This document shows, piece by piece, positions 33,269-43,696 of a stretch of DNA of 64,000 bases. The stretch is taken from contig NZ_CP136708.1 of the NCBI RefSeq assembly GCF_032925565.1, forward strand, positions 2,170,001 through 2,234,000. Reading direction: 5' to 3'. The number at the start of each line of letters is the position of its first letter. Position 1 is the first letter of the stretch. The position numbers and the translations under genes are program-made. The notes under the pieces are model-generated. The model did not search any database, had not been told where the DNA came from, and saw only the letters and a program-made list of their open reading frames with translations. The DNA comes from Alteromonas sp. CI.11.F.A3 (lineage in GTDB: Bacteria; Pseudomonadota; Gammaproteobacteria; Enterobacterales; Alteromonadaceae).

Positions 33269-34243
33269 ATGAAAGCGATTGTATGTGAGGCATTTGGACC
33301 AATAGACGATTTAAAATGCAAAGAAATTGACGATCCAGTAATCAAGCCAGGGCACGTAGTCGTGAATGTAGAGGCGGCTGGTGTAAATTTCCCTGATGGG
33401 CTACTGGTGCAAGGTTTATATCAAATGAAACCGCCATGCCCATTCGTGCCAGGAAATGAAGTGGCTGGTGTGGTAGCCGAAGTGGGAGAAGGTGTAAAGC
33501 ATATTAGTGTAGGACAGCGCGTTATTGCATTGTCTAACCTAGGTGGCTTTGCCGAGAAAGTATTGGTGCCTGCTACGCATGTTATGCCATTACCCGATCC
33601 TATCGATGTAAAAGAAGGTGCTGCACTAGTGACTGCGCACGCTACTGCCCACCATGCGCTAAAACAGCGAGCCAAAATTCAACCGGGTGAAACCCTTGTG
33701 GTAACAGGCGCGGCTGGCGGTACTGGCTTAGCGGCAGTGCAAATAGGTAAGGAAATGGGGGCTACGGTTATCGCCGTTTGCTCTACTGAAGAAAAGCTTG
33801 CGCTGGCCAAAGAGCATGGCGCAGATATACTTATTAACTACAAAGAAAAGAACCTAAAAGATGCCATTAAAGAAGCCACAGACGGTAAAGGCGCTGATGT
33901 GGTTTACGAATGTGTTGGTGGCGATACTTTTCACGCCTGTAGCCGCAGTATGGCGTGGGAAGGGCGTTTGCTTGTAGTTGGTTTTGCGGGTGGTGAAATT
34001 CCTCAATTCCCTGTGAACTTATCGTTAGTGAAAGGCTATTCAGTAGTTGGCGTATTTTGGGGTTCATTCACCCAGCACGATCCAAAAGGCTTTGCCGCTA
34101 ACATGCAAGAGCTTTTAACCTGGTATGTGCAAGGTAAAGTGAAAGTTGTGGTAGATGAAGCCTTACCCATGGACCGTGCTACCGAAGCCATGGCTAAAGT
34201 GATGAACCGCGAAGTAAAAGGCAAAATGGTTATTACACCATAG
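33269..34243 (+). CDS. NADPH:quinone oxidoreductase family protein
   Basis: 324 residues from ATG at 33,269 with AAGGAG five bases upstream. Medium-chain dehydrogenase/reductase fold: VEAAGVNFPDGL, PFVPGNEVAGVV and the NADP-binding VVTGAAGGTGLAAVQIGKEMGA; the catalytic-zinc cysteines are absent, as in quinone-oxidoreductase-type members. It may reduce an enone or enoyl intermediate made by the preceding enzymes. Substrate unknown. Confidence 0.85.
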   Translation: MKAIVCEAFGPIDDLKCKEIDDPVIKPGHVVVNVEAAGVNFPDGLLVQGLYQMKPPCPFVPGNEVAGVVAEVGEGVKHISVGQRVIALSNLGGFAEKVLVPATHVMPLPDPIDVKEGAALVTAHATAHHALKQRAKIQPGETLVVTGAAGGTGLAAVQIGKEMGATVIAVCSTEEKLALAKEHGADILINYKEKNLKDAIKEATDGKGADVVYECVGGDTFHACSRSMAWEGRLLVVGFAGGEIPQFPVNLSLVKGYSVVGVFWGSFTQHDPKGFAANMQELLTWYVQGKVKVVVDEALPMDRATEAMAKVMNREVKGKMVITP

Positions 34244-34300
34244 CGTTTTGGAAAAATAACCTGAAAGCGTTATTAGGTATATACGAAAGATAAAAGCGAC

Positions 34301-34352
34301 AAGGCATGGCTAACGACAGCAGATCACTCTGCTGCCTTCCATGCCTTTTTTA
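34301..34352. terminator. Two-stem rho-independent terminator
   Basis: AAGGCATGG pairs with CCATGCCTT, with an inner CAGCAG/CTGCTG stem, followed by TTTTT. It serves the convergent oxidoreductase and VOC genes. Confidence 0.75.
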
Positions 34353-34356
34353 TTGT

Positions 34357-34704
34357 TTAAGACTTTTGAAGCTCAGTGATATGCAATAGTTCGCCGCTAG
34401 GGCCCCACAGATAAAATACCTTTCCCCACGCTTCTATCGAAACGTCTGATATCTTGAGTTTATCGGTGGCTTTTTTACATAATGAATGTGCCGCTTCAAT
34501 ATCCTTTACGCAAACCTGCAGCATGAAGTTTTTTGCCAAATCTTCCTGATAGAAATTCTGTAAAAAGAATTGGCAATCGCCATTTTCAAATAAGGTTAAT
34601 TCATCGGAAACAAATTCACCTTTAAAACCGATTTGGCCGTAAAAACTTTTCGATATTTCGTAATCTTTACTGGGAATGAATACTTTGATGTGGTCAACAA
34701 CCAT
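34357..34704 (-). CDS. VOC (glyoxalase/dioxygenase fold) protein
   Basis: About 115 residues from ATG at 34,704, six bases after GGAG. Two beta-alpha-beta-beta-beta modules are visible: VDHIKVFIPSKDYEISKSFYGQIGF and then MLQVCVKDIEAAHSLC with VFYLWGPSGELLHI. The metal ligands of catalytic VOC enzymes are partly present (His at the start, Glu near the end). It could be an enzyme or a binding protein; substrate unknown. Confidence 0.7.
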   Translation of the reverse strand: MVVDHIKVFIPSKDYEISKSFYGQIGFKGEFVSDELTLFENGDCQFFLQNFYQEDLAKNFMLQVCVKDIEAAHSLCKKATDKLKISDVSIEAWGKVFYLWGPSGELLHITELQKS

Positions 34705-34975
34705 GCGCTTCTCCAACCATTGTCTAACTGACTTTTAGCCGTATTGTGGCATACTAATGATGTTGATTATAGGCCGCCAAATGTAGATGAATACAGATAA
34801 GTGTAGATGAGAAACGGCGCTTATATCAGCAATGTATTTAGCTGTTGGCTATAATAAGCACATGCCAATAGGCTTAAATAAGCTGGGGTCGAAGCAGGTT
34901 GGTCGAGCTAGAAGCAGAGCGGCAATTGCTTACAGGTATGCAAATATTTATGGGCTTACAAGCATTGACTGGTAA

Positions 34976-35281
34976 TTACTGAGCTACAACAATACCTTGT
35001 GGCAAAGCTGTATGGAGTAAGCGCGTAGCGTTAGATGCAGAACGCTTTTGTGTTGAAACAGAAATCAAACGTTTAAGCGCAAAAGAAGAAGACTGGCTTC
35101 GTACTTTCTTAACGGTAACGGGTGAATTCTGCGTAGGGTTTACAAGCTGAAACCCAGATGTTGATGCTGAAGCAGACGTTGCGTATTGCGTTGATAGCTC
35201 GTTGGCTAAACCGTTCGAAGATAGGCCTAAACCAACAACAATGCTGCTCATAGTAATGAAGTGTCTTAATGTCATTTTCAT
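34976..35281 (-). CDS. Small exported protein of unknown function, 101 aa
   Basis: A signal peptide (about residues 1-27, cleaved after GLA) is followed by a Ser/Thr/Gln-rich, basic mature part with no Cys and no recognised domain. The gene stands alone. About 145 bases upstream is ATACTAAGGTAT (35,425-35,436), which also lies upstream of the DUF3718 gene at 50,399. Likely periplasmic; function unknown. Confidence 0.6.
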   Translation of the reverse strand: MKMTLRHFITMSSIVVGLGLSSNGLANELSTQYATSASASTSGFQLVNPTQNSPVTVKKVRSQSSSFALKRLISVSTQKRSASNATRLLHTALPQGIVVAQ

Positions 35282-35492
35282 AAGTACTCTTAGCGTATAG
35301 CTTCTTAGCGCACAGATTGGCTAGGTAAAAAGTCAGAAGCGACTAACAAGTCGCTTCGTCCGAAGGTTTTGTTTGTTCCGCTTCATTACAACTAAAGTCG
35401 CACTAAAACAAAACATCACCCTTTATACTAAGGTATGAAAACTTATACTTTTGGATGCCTGTTTAAACCAGCAACAGGCATCCGCCAAGCGC

Positions 35493-36257
35493 TTACCATG
35501 CAGTGACGCCGCCATCTACCGCAATAGTTTGCCCATTCATGTAACTATTACCTGGTGACAACATAAGGATCATGGCATTTACAATTTCTTGAGGCTCGCC
35601 TAAGCGTTTCATTGGGCTTCCCATGCCAAGTTGAGTTTGTGCTTCTTTGGTGTTGTAACCGTCCACATTTAAAATGTTGGTAGGGCTATAAAAAGGGCAC
35701 ACTGCATTTACACGTACATTCTTTCGGCCATATTCAACAGCAGCAGTTCGAGTCACGCCTGCAACCGCATGTTTAGCGGCGGCATACGCGCCACCTTTCG
35801 GTGCGCCGCCTAAACCGGCAAGGGAACTCACATTTAATATATGTCCTTGCTTCTGCGATAACATCTGCGGTAATTGATACTTCATGCCAAACATCACGCC
35901 TTTTACGTTCACAGCAAACTGAAGGTCTATTATCTCTTCGGTCATTTCATGCATAGGGGCAGGAACATGGGCAATGCCGGCATTGTTGATGGCGATATCT
36001 AAGCGACCAAATTTCTCTTTTGCTAACTCCACCAAGGCTTTGTTCAATGCCTCACTGGCAATATCGCCCGCTTTCGTTACCACATCGGTATAGCTTGCAA
36101 CGTCAGCGCGACATGACGCTAAGTTTTCTTCATTAATGTCCGATAGCACCAGTTTGGCGCCTCGACTCCCTAAACCTTCTGCTAATAAGCGGCCAAAACC
36201 GCTGCCCGCGCCGGTGATTAATATTACTTTGTCGCTAAAATCTAACAATGAATCCAT
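35493..36257 (-). CDS. Short-chain dehydrogenase, 254 aa
   Basis: Classical SDR: TGAGSGFG at 15-22, NNAGIAH near 91, a catalytic Ser and YAAAKHA (Tyr, Lys) about two-thirds through, and the closing MNGQTIAVDGGVTAW. NAD(P)-dependent alcohol/ketone oxidoreductase; substrate unknown. Its start is ten bases after the stop of the dehalogenase-like gene, so the two form an operon and may act in sequence. Confidence 0.87.
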   Translation of the reverse strand: MDSLLDFSDKVILITGAGSGFGRLLAEGLGSRGAKLVLSDINEENLASCRADVASYTDVVTKAGDIASEALNKALVELAKEKFGRLDIAINNAGIAHVPAPMHEMTEEIIDLQFAVNVKGVMFGMKYQLPQMLSQKQGHILNVSSLAGLGGAPKGGAYAAAKHAVAGVTRTAAVEYGRKNVRVNAVCPFYSPTNILNVDGYNTKEAQTQLGMGSPMKRLGEPQEIVNAMILMLSPGNSYMNGQTIAVDGGVTAW

Positions 36258-36267
36258 GGTGGTTCCC

Positions 36268-37182
36268 TTAAGCTTGTCCAGTTGCGTTAATAAAAGTGAT
36301 AAGAAGATCGGCCAATTCAGGTCCTTTATCTTCTTGTACGAAGTGTCCGCCTTTCACTACCGTGGTGTGCTGCACACCTCGACAGCCAGGTATCAAAGAC
36401 TGCATGAGTTTGTCGCCCCCAGCGGTTACCGGATCGCTGTCACTGAATGCGGTCATAAATGGCGTATTAAATTGTTTTAATCTTTCCCACGCATCTCGGT
36501 TTGCTTGGTTTTGGGGATCGTCGGGTGTGGCGGGTACTAATAAAGGAAACTGTCTGGCTCCTTCTTTATATTCTTCAGAGGGGAAAGGGGCGTCGTAAGC
36601 ATCTAATGTTTCTTGAGAAAGCGTAGATACGGTTCCACCTTTAATTACACCTGATACGGGAAATATCGGCACATCCTGTGAGAATCGACGCCAGTTTAAA
36701 AACGCCTCCGGTGGTGTATGTTCACCAGTTGGTAAAAAAGTGTTAGATGCCATAACGCCAGCAAAACGATCTGGCATGTCGGCGACTAATCTTAAGCCCA
36801 ACAACCCTCCCCAGTCTTGACAAAAGAGCGTGACTTTTCCTTCAATGGTTTGATTAAACCAGTCTTTCAACCAAATAAGATGTCGGGCATAAGTGTAATC
36901 TTCCCGCCTGGTGGGCTTATCTGAACGGCCAAAGCCAATTAAGTCAGGCACTAAAACATTAAAGCCTGCATCGGCCAATATCGGAATCATGGTGCGATAC
37001 AGATACCCCCATGAAGGCTCGCCGTGCAAAAGAAGGATAGTGTGACCATCCTCTGGACCACACTGATAGTAGGCCATGGCTATTTCGGCGCTAACCGTAT
37101 CGGTAACCTGAACGTACTTCGGCTTATAAGGAAAGTCGGTAATAGAAGAGAATGCACTTTCAGGGGTTTTTAAGACTTGCAT
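36268..37182 (-). CDS. Haloalkane-dehalogenase-like alpha/beta-hydrolase
   Basis: 304 residues from ATG at 37,182 behind GAGG. HGEPSW at 53-58 and CQDWGG with nucleophile Asp123 and Trp124 match subfamily-I haloalkane dehalogenases (DhlA-like), where that Trp binds the leaving halide. FSDSDPVTAGG (acid) and GGHFVQED (base His) complete the triad. It may hydrolyse haloalkanes or act on a related ester or epoxide. The DhlA-like pattern is seen; the natural substrate is not known. Confidence 0.8.
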   Translation of the reverse strand: MQVLKTPESAFSSITDFPYKPKYVQVTDTVSAEIAMAYYQCGPEDGHTILLLHGEPSWGYLYRTMIPILADAGFNVLVPDLIGFGRSDKPTRREDYTYARHLIWLKDWFNQTIEGKVTLFCQDWGGLLGLRLVADMPDRFAGVMASNTFLPTGEHTPPEAFLNWRRFSQDVPIFPVSGVIKGGTVSTLSQETLDAYDAPFPSEEYKEGARQFPLLVPATPDDPQNQANRDAWERLKQFNTPFMTAFSDSDPVTAGGDKLMQSLIPGCRGVQHTTVVKGGHFVQEDKGPELADLLITFINATGQA

Positions 37183-37427
37183 ACTTGCCCACCTCAAATG
37201 TAAATTGTATGTAACAAATTGTCGTGTAAGTTAACAAAAACACTAGTAAGGTAATCTGTCAAATCTTCCTTATACCCTATCGAATATGCGCTCAAGGGGA
37301 GTTGGGCACAAATAAAGGGGTTGCTGTCTATATTAAATATTGTGATGAATGTCTATAACACCAATAAACTTGGATGATTGACAACACTGCAATAACATCC
37401 GGTTAACGTGAATAACAGGATACCGTT

Positions 37428-39548
37428 ATGACAGAGATGGAAAACAAGGCAGTGGACTACGCAGTCCAACAGGGCGTAGCAACAATCACTATGCAAAGTG
37501 CGCCAGTAAACGCACTTTCTCGTGCAGTACGAGTGGGTCTAATAGATGGCATAGAAAGCGCATTAAGCGATGACAGTGTTAGCGCTATTGTAATCACTTC
37601 TTCTCTCGCCCTATTTTCAGGCGGCGCTGATATTAGTGAATTTTCCGGTGGCGATTTATCGCCAAACCTTCCTGAAGTACTCGACAAAATCGAAAATGCA
37701 ACTAAACCTGTAGTGGCTGTATTGCCCGGACCAGCATTTGGTGGTGGTTTAGAAGTGGCGCTAGCGTGTCATCACAGAATTACCTTTGCTGGCAACCAGG
37801 TTGGTCTTCCAGAAGTTAACCTAGGCATATTGCCAGGTGCAGGTGGAACGCAGCGTTTACCACGTTTAGCCGATCCTGCTACCGCTTTAACAATGATAGT
37901 TACCGGTAAGCCTACTCCGGTAGTGAAGCTTCCAGGTGTATTCGACAAGATTTCTGATAAACCGGAACATTTGCTTGAAGACACTAAGCAGTATCTTGGT
38001 GCATTAACTGCTGAAAACGGTATTAAACGTACCAGTGATATTACGCTGACAATGTCAGAAGAAGTGCAGGGCGTATTTGATGCCGTTACCGCCCAAACGA
38101 AAAAAGCAGCCCGTGGATTTTTTGCTCCACTAAAATGTATTGAAGCGGTAAAAGGCGCTTATACGTTAGCCTTTGAAGATGGCCTTAAGCACGAAGGTAA
38201 GCTGTTCATGGAATGCATGAACACACCGCAAGCCCGAGCTCAGCAGCATTTTTTCTTTGCTGAACGCGCTGCAGGACATGTAAGTGACTTCGATAAAAAC
38301 ACACCTGAACGAAGCATAGAGAAAGTTGCCGTTATAGGCGCTGGCACCATGGGTGGCGGTATCGCCATGAACTTCGCGAACGCGGGTATTCCAGTCACCA
38401 TGCTAGAGCTTAAGCAAGAAGCGCTAGATAAAGGCTTGGCGCTTATTCGTAAGAATTACGAAAACTCAGCGAAAAAAGGTAAGTTAACCCAAGAGCAAGT
38501 GGAAACACGTATGGCGCTACTAAGCGGCACCACCACGTATGACGACCTAGCAGATGTTGACCTTGTTATTGAAGCTGTATTTGAAAAAATGGAAGTGAAG
38601 AAAACTGTTTTCACTACCTTAGATAAAGTCTGTAAGCCAGGGGCTATCTTAGCATCTAACACGTCTACGCTTGATGTAAACGAAATTGCTGCGTGCACTT
38701 CACGACCTCAAGATGTTATCGGTCTTCACTTCTTCTCGCCTGCTAACGTTATGAAGCTGCTAGAAGTGGTTAAAGCACAAGATACGTCAGCAGACGTTAT
38801 CAAAACCTGCATGAAGTTAGCCAAGCGCATTAAGAAAGTCGCGGTATTGGTTGGCGTATGTTTTGGGTTCGTTGGTAACCGCATGATTGAACCATATGGC
38901 CGTGAAGCTAACCGTTTATTGCTTGAAGGCGCAAGCCCTGAGCAAGTCGACCGTGTGCTTACACAGTTTGGTATGCCTATGGGGCCATTTACCATGGGTG
39001 ACATGGCAGGGTTAGACATTGGTTACTATGTACGCCAGTCTCGCCAAGCCTTTATTTCACATGACCCTTCTTACGGTGCAGTGGCTGACCGATTGGTAGA
39101 GAAAGATCGTAACGGTCTTAAAACGGGTCGTGGTGCTTATCTTTATGAAGCTGGCAGCCGTGTTCCAATTCCAGACCCTGAAGTACTAGAAATTGCTAAA
39201 CAAGAAGCTGCGCGCCTTGGAGTTACCCAGCGCGATGACATTAGCGATGAAGAAATTCTGGTACGTTGTCTATACACCTTAATTAACGAAGGCGCATGCA
39301 TTCTTGAAGAAGGTATCGCGGCTAAATCTAGCGATATCGATGTTATCTATGTATATGGCTATGGCTTCCCAGTTTATCGTGGCGGCCCTATGCAGTATGC
39401 CGATGAAGTTGGCCTTGGGGAAATCGTAGATAAGCTATCTACCTACGCTGAAAGACTGGGTGACTACGGAAAAATGTGGTTACAACCAAGCGACCTATTA
39501 ATCAAGCTAGCGCAAGAGCGCAGTAGCTTCGCAAAATTTAAAAACTAA
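37428..39548 (+). CDS. Bifunctional enoyl-CoA hydratase/3-hydroxyacyl-CoA dehydrogenase
   Basis: 706 residues. The N-terminal crotonase domain has [10 protein letters not shown] and [19 protein letters not shown] with both Glu-type positions. A Rossmann motif [12 protein letters not shown] (about residue 304) begins the dehydrogenase, followed by [16 protein letters not shown]. Domain order resembles FadJ or the peroxisomal bifunctional enzyme. It catalyses two middle steps of beta-oxidation and leads an operon with a thiolase and an acyl-CoA dehydrogenase. Confidence 0.9.
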   Translation: MTEMENKAVDYAVQQGVATITMQSAPVNALSRAVRVGLIDGIESALSDDSVSAIVITSSLALFSGGADISEFSGGDLSPNLPEVLDKIENATKPVVAVLPGPAFGGGLEVALACHHRITFAGNQVGLPEVNLGILPGAGGTQRLPRLADPATALTMIVTGKPTPVVKLPGVFDKISDKPEHLLEDTKQYLGALTAENGIKRTSDITLTMSEEVQGVFDAVTAQTKKAARGFFAPLKCIEAVKGAYTLAFEDGLKHEGKLFMECMNTPQARAQQHFFFAERAAGHVSDFDKNTPERSIEKVAVIGAGTMGGGIAMNFANAGIPVTMLELKQEALDKGLALIRKNYENSAKKGKLTQEQVETRMALLSGTTTYDDLADVDLVIEAVFEKMEVKKTVFTTLDKVCKPGAILASNTSTLDVNEIAACTSRPQDVIGLHFFSPANVMKLLEVVKAQDTSADVIKTCMKLAKRIKKVAVLVGVCFGFVGNRMIEPYGREANRLLLEGASPEQVDRVLTQFGMPMGPFTMGDMAGLDIGYYVRQSRQAFISHDPSYGAVADRLVEKDRNGLKTGRGAYLYEAGSRVPIPDPEVLEIAKQEAARLGVTQRDDISDEEILVRCLYTLINEGACILEEGIAAKSSDIDVIYVYGYGFPVYRGGPMQYADEVGLGEIVDKLSTYAERLGDYGKMWLQPSDLLIKLAQERSSFAKFKN

Positions 39549-39558
39549 GGAGTACGCT

Positions 39559-40740
39559 ATGCGCGATGCAGTAATAGTTAGTACCGCAAGAACGCCTATT
39601 GGCCGTGCCTATAAAGGCGCACTTAATAATTTACCAGCCCCTACATTAGGTGGTCATGCTATTCGCAACGCGGTACAACGTGCAGGTGTCGATCCTGCCA
39701 GTATCGACGATGTGATCATGGGCGCAGCCCTAACGCAAGGCAGTGGCGGCATGAACATAGGTCGCTTAGCGGCATTAGCAGGCGATTTGCCGGTGACTGT
39801 TGCAGGTATGACTTTAGACAGGCAATGTAGCTCTGGCATGTATGCCATTGCTAATGCGGCAAACAGTATTCGTACTGGCGATACCAATATTATGGTAGCG
39901 GGCGGGTTAGATTCTATTTCTTTGGTTCAAACCAAAGCCATGAACATGTCTCGCGCGGTAGACCCACAATTAGTGGCAAAGCATAAAAGTATTTATATGC
40001 CTATGCTGCAAACTGCTGAAGTTGTGGCACAGCGTTACGGTATTAGCCGTGACGTGCAAGACGAATACGCTTATCAAAGCCAAATGCGCACTGCGGCAGG
40101 TCAAGAAGCGGGTAAGTTTGACGACGAAATTGTGCCAATTACGGCCACTAAAGCCATTTTTAATAAAGAAACTGGCGAGACAAGTGAGCAAGAAGTGACG
40201 TTATCGAAAGACGAAGGTAACCGTCCCGAAACCCAACTTGAAGGTTTGCGTTCGCTGAATCCTGTGATTGAAGGCGGTTGTATTACTGCGGGTAATGCGA
40301 GTCAATTGTCGGACGGCGCTAGTGCTACCGTGATTATGGATGAACACTCTGCCGCTAAAGGCCAAGCGCAACCATTAGGCATTTACCGTGGTATTGCGGT
40401 AGCAGGTTGTGAACCAGATGAAATGGGTATTGGCCCTGTGTTCGCTATTCCTAAATTGTTAAAGCAACACGGCTTAACCATGGACGATATTGGTTTGTGG
40501 GAACTTAATGAAGCCTTTGCTGTTCAAGTGCTTTATTGCCGCGACAAGCTGGGTATTCCTGATGAATTACTAAACGTAAACGGTGGTGCAATTTCAATTG
40601 GTCACCCTTACGGAATGAGTGGCGCACGTATGGTGGGTCATGCATTAATCGAGGGCAAACGACGTGGTGCTAAATACGTTGTTTGTACTATGTGTATTGG
40701 CGGCGGTATGGGTGCTGCTGGTTTATTTGAAGTTATATAG
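39559..40740 (+). CDS. Acetyl-CoA C-acyltransferase (thiolase)
   Basis: 393 residues. The acylated Cys is in [12 protein letters not shown] (about 90), the base His in [17 protein letters not shown], and the second Cys in [13 protein letters not shown]. It cleaves 3-ketoacyl-CoA to acetyl-CoA and a shortened acyl-CoA. AAGGAG precedes the ATG, ten bases after the upstream stop. Normal length for a degradative thiolase. Confidence 0.93.
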   Translation: MRDAVIVSTARTPIGRAYKGALNNLPAPTLGGHAIRNAVQRAGVDPASIDDVIMGAALTQGSGGMNIGRLAALAGDLPVTVAGMTLDRQCSSGMYAIANAANSIRTGDTNIMVAGGLDSISLVQTKAMNMSRAVDPQLVAKHKSIYMPMLQTAEVVAQRYGISRDVQDEYAYQSQMRTAAGQEAGKFDDEIVPITATKAIFNKETGETSEQEVTLSKDEGNRPETQLEGLRSLNPVIEGGCITAGNASQLSDGASATVIMDEHSAAKGQAQPLGIYRGIAVAGCEPDEMGIGPVFAIPKLLKQHGLTMDDIGLWELNEAFAVQVLYCRDKLGIPDELLNVNGGAISIGHPYGMSGARMVGHALIEGKRRGAKYVVCTMCIGGGMGAAGLFEVI

Positions 40741-40749
40741 GTATTTGGT

Positions 40750-42549
40750 ATGGAAGGTTATAAAGCTCCACAACGCGACGCCATGTTTGTTACACATGAG
40801 CTATTAAACTATCAAGAACATTATCAAAAGCTTGGTTTTGACGAAGCATCAGAAGATTTAGTGTCAGCTATCTTCTCTGAAGCGGCTAAGTTTTCTGAAA
40901 ACAGCCTAGCACCCATCAACATGTCTGGTGACGAAGAAGGGTGTAAGTGGGTAGACGGTGAAGTGACTACGCCTGCTGGTTTTAAAGAAGCTTATCAACA
41001 ATACGTTGAAGGCGGCTGGCCAAGTATGTCTCACCCTGAAGAGTTTGGTGGTCAAGCATTGCCATACTCACTGTCATCTATTATTGCTGAATGGTTCTCG
41101 GGTGCTAACCACTCATGGGCTATGTACCCTGGCTTAAGCCAAGGGTGTATGGAAACCATCAAAGCACACGGTACTGAAACACTACAAAACCAATATTTAC
41201 CAAAGCTTATCAGCGGTGAATGGACAGGTACCATGTGTTTAACAGAAGCGCATTGTGGCTCTGATTTGGGTATGCTTAAATGCCGTGCAGAACCACAAGA
41301 CGATGGAAGCTACAGCTTAACGGGTACGAAGATTTTCATCTCAGCCGGTGAGCACGATATGTCTGAAAATATCGTTCATATTGTACTTGCCCGTTTGCCT
41401 GGCGCCCCAGAAGGCACTAAAGGTATTTCGTTATTTGTAGTACCTAAGTTCAACGTTTCTGATGAAGGCGAAAAGCTAGATCGCAACGGCGTTGCTTGTG
41501 GCAGTATTGAACACAAGATGGGTATTAAGGCTAGCGCCACCTGTGTGATTAACTTTGACGGTGCGAAAGGCTTTTTGATTGGCCAGCCAAACCGTGGTCT
41601 TAATTGCATGTTCACCTTTATGAACACTGCCCGTATTGGTACTGGCCTTGAAGGCTTAGCAGCTTCTGAAGCGTCTTTCCAAGGTGCATTGCGTTACGCT
41701 AAAGATCGTATTCAATTTCGTTCTTTAACTGGTCGTAAGAACCAAGATGGCCCAGCAGATCCAATTATTGTGCACCCTGATGTTCGCCGCATGCTACTTA
41801 CGCAAAAAGCCTTTGCAGAAGGTAACCGTGCATTAGCAGCTTACTGCATGCAGTTGGTTGATGTGACCCTTTACGGTGATGATGCACAAGAGAAGAAACT
41901 GGCTGATACCAAGCTTGCTTTCTTAACACCTATCGTTAAAGCCTTCTTGACAGAAACAGCGCAAGAAAGCACAAGCTACGGTATGCAAGTTTACGGTGGC
42001 CATGGTTTCATCAAAGAATGGGGCATGGAACAGTTAGCACGTGATACCCGTATTTGTACCATGTACGAAGGCACTACAGGTATTCAAGCTATCGATTTAT
42101 TAGGCCGTAAAGTGATGGGCTCTAATGGCGAATTGCTTAATGTTTTTGTGCAAGAAGTGCGTGAATATTGCGAATCGCTTCGCGGTAAAGCGCAGTTCAG
42201 TGCGTGGACCAATGCATTAACGTCTCATTTAGATGAGTGGCAGCAACTTACCATGGATATTGGTAAAGCGGCAGCCTCTAATCCTGATGAGATTGGTGCC
42301 GCGTCGGTGGATTACCTTATGTACTCAGGTTATGTGACAGTCGCTTACTTCTGGTTGAAAATGGCTGTTAAATCACAAGAACAACTTGATGCAGGTAGTA
42401 CTGAGACCGAGTTCTATAAGAGTAAAATCTTAACCACTGGTTTCTATTTTGATCGCTTACTAACGCGCACCCGTTCACTTGTATCAGCCATGCACTCAGG
42501 CTCAGACAACCTTATGTCTATGCCAGAAAGCATGTTTGCTATCGAGTAA
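40750..42549 (+). CDS. Acyl-CoA dehydrogenase with C-terminal extension
   Basis: 599 residues, longer than the 380-400 of simple acyl-CoA dehydrogenases. MCLTEAHCGSDLGMLKC binds FAD and the acyl chain; MYEGTTGIQAIDLLGRK is the dimer/FAD loop; the last 130 residues form the helical domain of the long bacterial class. It performs the first step of beta-oxidation and completes the operon. A strong terminator follows. Confidence 0.9.
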   Translation: MEGYKAPQRDAMFVTHELLNYQEHYQKLGFDEASEDLVSAIFSEAAKFSENSLAPINMSGDEEGCKWVDGEVTTPAGFKEAYQQYVEGGWPSMSHPEEFGGQALPYSLSSIIAEWFSGANHSWAMYPGLSQGCMETIKAHGTETLQNQYLPKLISGEWTGTMCLTEAHCGSDLGMLKCRAEPQDDGSYSLTGTKIFISAGEHDMSENIVHIVLARLPGAPEGTKGISLFVVPKFNVSDEGEKLDRNGVACGSIEHKMGIKASATCVINFDGAKGFLIGQPNRGLNCMFTFMNTARIGTGLEGLAASEASFQGALRYAKDRIQFRSLTGRKNQDGPADPIIVHPDVRRMLLTQKAFAEGNRALAAYCMQLVDVTLYGDDAQEKKLADTKLAFLTPIVKAFLTETAQESTSYGMQVYGGHGFIKEWGMEQLARDTRICTMYEGTTGIQAIDLLGRKVMGSNGELLNVFVQEVREYCESLRGKAQFSAWTNALTSHLDEWQQLTMDIGKAAASNPDEIGAASVDYLMYSGYVTVAYFWLKMAVKSQEQLDAGSTETEFYKSKILTTGFYFDRLLTRTRSLVSAMHSGSDNLMSMPESMFAIE

Positions 42550-42564
42550 ATACGATACGTAATG

Positions 42565-42596
42565 AAATGCCGAGCACCTGCTCGGCATTTTTTTCT
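42565..42596 (+). terminator. Rho-independent terminator of the beta-oxidation operon
   Basis: AAATGCCGAGCA and TGCTCGGCATTT pair around CC and are followed by TTTT. Confidence 0.9.
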
Positions 42597-42620
42597 TTAC
42601 TGTTTTGCGAAAGGCTAGAT

Positions 42621-43562
42621 ATGCCACTAAACGCAGTAACACCTCACACCATTTCTATTCAACACCACCGTATTTATTATCTAGAAAGAAAAGGGCAAAC
42701 CTCAGATAACCCGTTACTTATTTTATTTCATGGATTCCCTGAAAATGCCCATGCATGGGAAGCGCTCATCAATGCCTTGCCAACTGATTATCATATTATT
42801 GCGCCTGATTTACCGGGCTACCATCAATCAGAGCCGTTAACAGATAGCAGCGATTACCAAGTTCCTTCCTTGGTTTCTCGAATGGGGGAATTTGTTGAAA
42901 CAGTTAGCCAAGGTCAAAAAGCGATATTAGTAGGTCATGATTGGGGTGGGGCGATAGCGTGGCCGTTAGCCGCTTTTCAGCCTAATTTATTTCACAAGCT
43001 GGTGATTTTAAATGCAGCGCACCCAAGCACCTTTACCCAAGCGCTTAAAACAAGTAGCGCACAACGTAAGAAAAGTGAGTACATAAAAGCGCTAATAGCA
43101 GACGATGCTGAGGTTGTCTTGCAGCAAACCGATTTTGCGTTGCTTAAGGGGATGTTAGGCTCTGCTATGTTTGACGGCGCCATGCCCAAACACGCCATGT
43201 CCAAAAATAAAGACCATAAGGCTAGCCCAGATAGCTACGGGCAAAGACTACTTCGTAGTTGGCGCAATACTCCAACATTGTCAGCCATGCTGAACTATTA
43301 CCGAGAAATGCCACAAACGGCACCCGATGAGCACGCACCTGAAACAGAATTGTCACGCTTACGTGTCCCGGTTCTACGCGTCACTTTACCTACATTGGTA
43401 TTATGGGGGCGTTTAGATGATGCGTTTGATGAAGGTATCTTAGATGGTTTAACAGCGTACGTTCCCGACCTACGAATTGTGTATCACGATACGGCAACAC
43501 ATTGGGTTCATAGAGAGCAAGCGAGTTGGGCTGCAAAAGAAATAACTGATTTTGTAACGTAG
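42621..43562 (+). CDS. Alpha/beta-hydrolase, epoxide-hydrolase-like
   Basis: 313 residues from ATG at 42,621, six bases after AAGG; an earlier in-frame start overlaps the terminator and was rejected. FHGFPENAHAW and VGHDWGGAIAW carry the HGxP oxyanion and nucleophile Asp; LWGRLDDAFDE (acid) and THWVHRE (base His) complete the triad. The Asp nucleophile suits epoxide hydrolases or dehalogenases. The neighbouring genes do not fix the substrate. Confidence 0.8.
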   Translation: MPLNAVTPHTISIQHHRIYYLERKGQTSDNPLLILFHGFPENAHAWEALINALPTDYHIIAPDLPGYHQSEPLTDSSDYQVPSLVSRMGEFVETVSQGQKAILVGHDWGGAIAWPLAAFQPNLFHKLVILNAAHPSTFTQALKTSSAQRKKSEYIKALIADDAEVVLQQTDFALLKGMLGSAMFDGAMPKHAMSKNKDHKASPDSYGQRLLRSWRNTPTLSAMLNYYREMPQTAPDEHAPETELSRLRVPVLRVTLPTLVLWGRLDDAFDEGILDGLTAYVPDLRIVYHDTATHWVHREQASWAAKEITDFVT

Positions 43563-43608
43563 GATTTTTTAAAAAGAAGTATGAGAAAAGCGATATTGGA
43601 AAAGGGGC

Positions 43609-43628
43609 GTGGCCCCTTTCGGGGCCAC
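43609..43628. terminator. GC-rich hairpin between convergent genes
   Basis: GTGGCCCC and GGGGCCAC around TTTC, without a T run. Possible weak bidirectional terminator. Confidence 0.45.
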
Positions 43629-43648
43629 AAGCACGGCTTCCTGCCGTT

Positions 43649-43679
43649 ACCATGTTGAACTGCTGTATCTTTACATGGT
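43649..43679. repeat. ACCATGT/ACATGGT hairpin after DUF3718 gene 1
   Basis: Inverted repeat ACCATGT...ACATGGT, 17 bases apart, just past the DUF3718 stop. The same arms occur after the second DUF3718 gene at 50,342-50,366. Confidence 0.6.
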
Positions 43680-43696
43680 GCGAAGTATCTTAAAAA

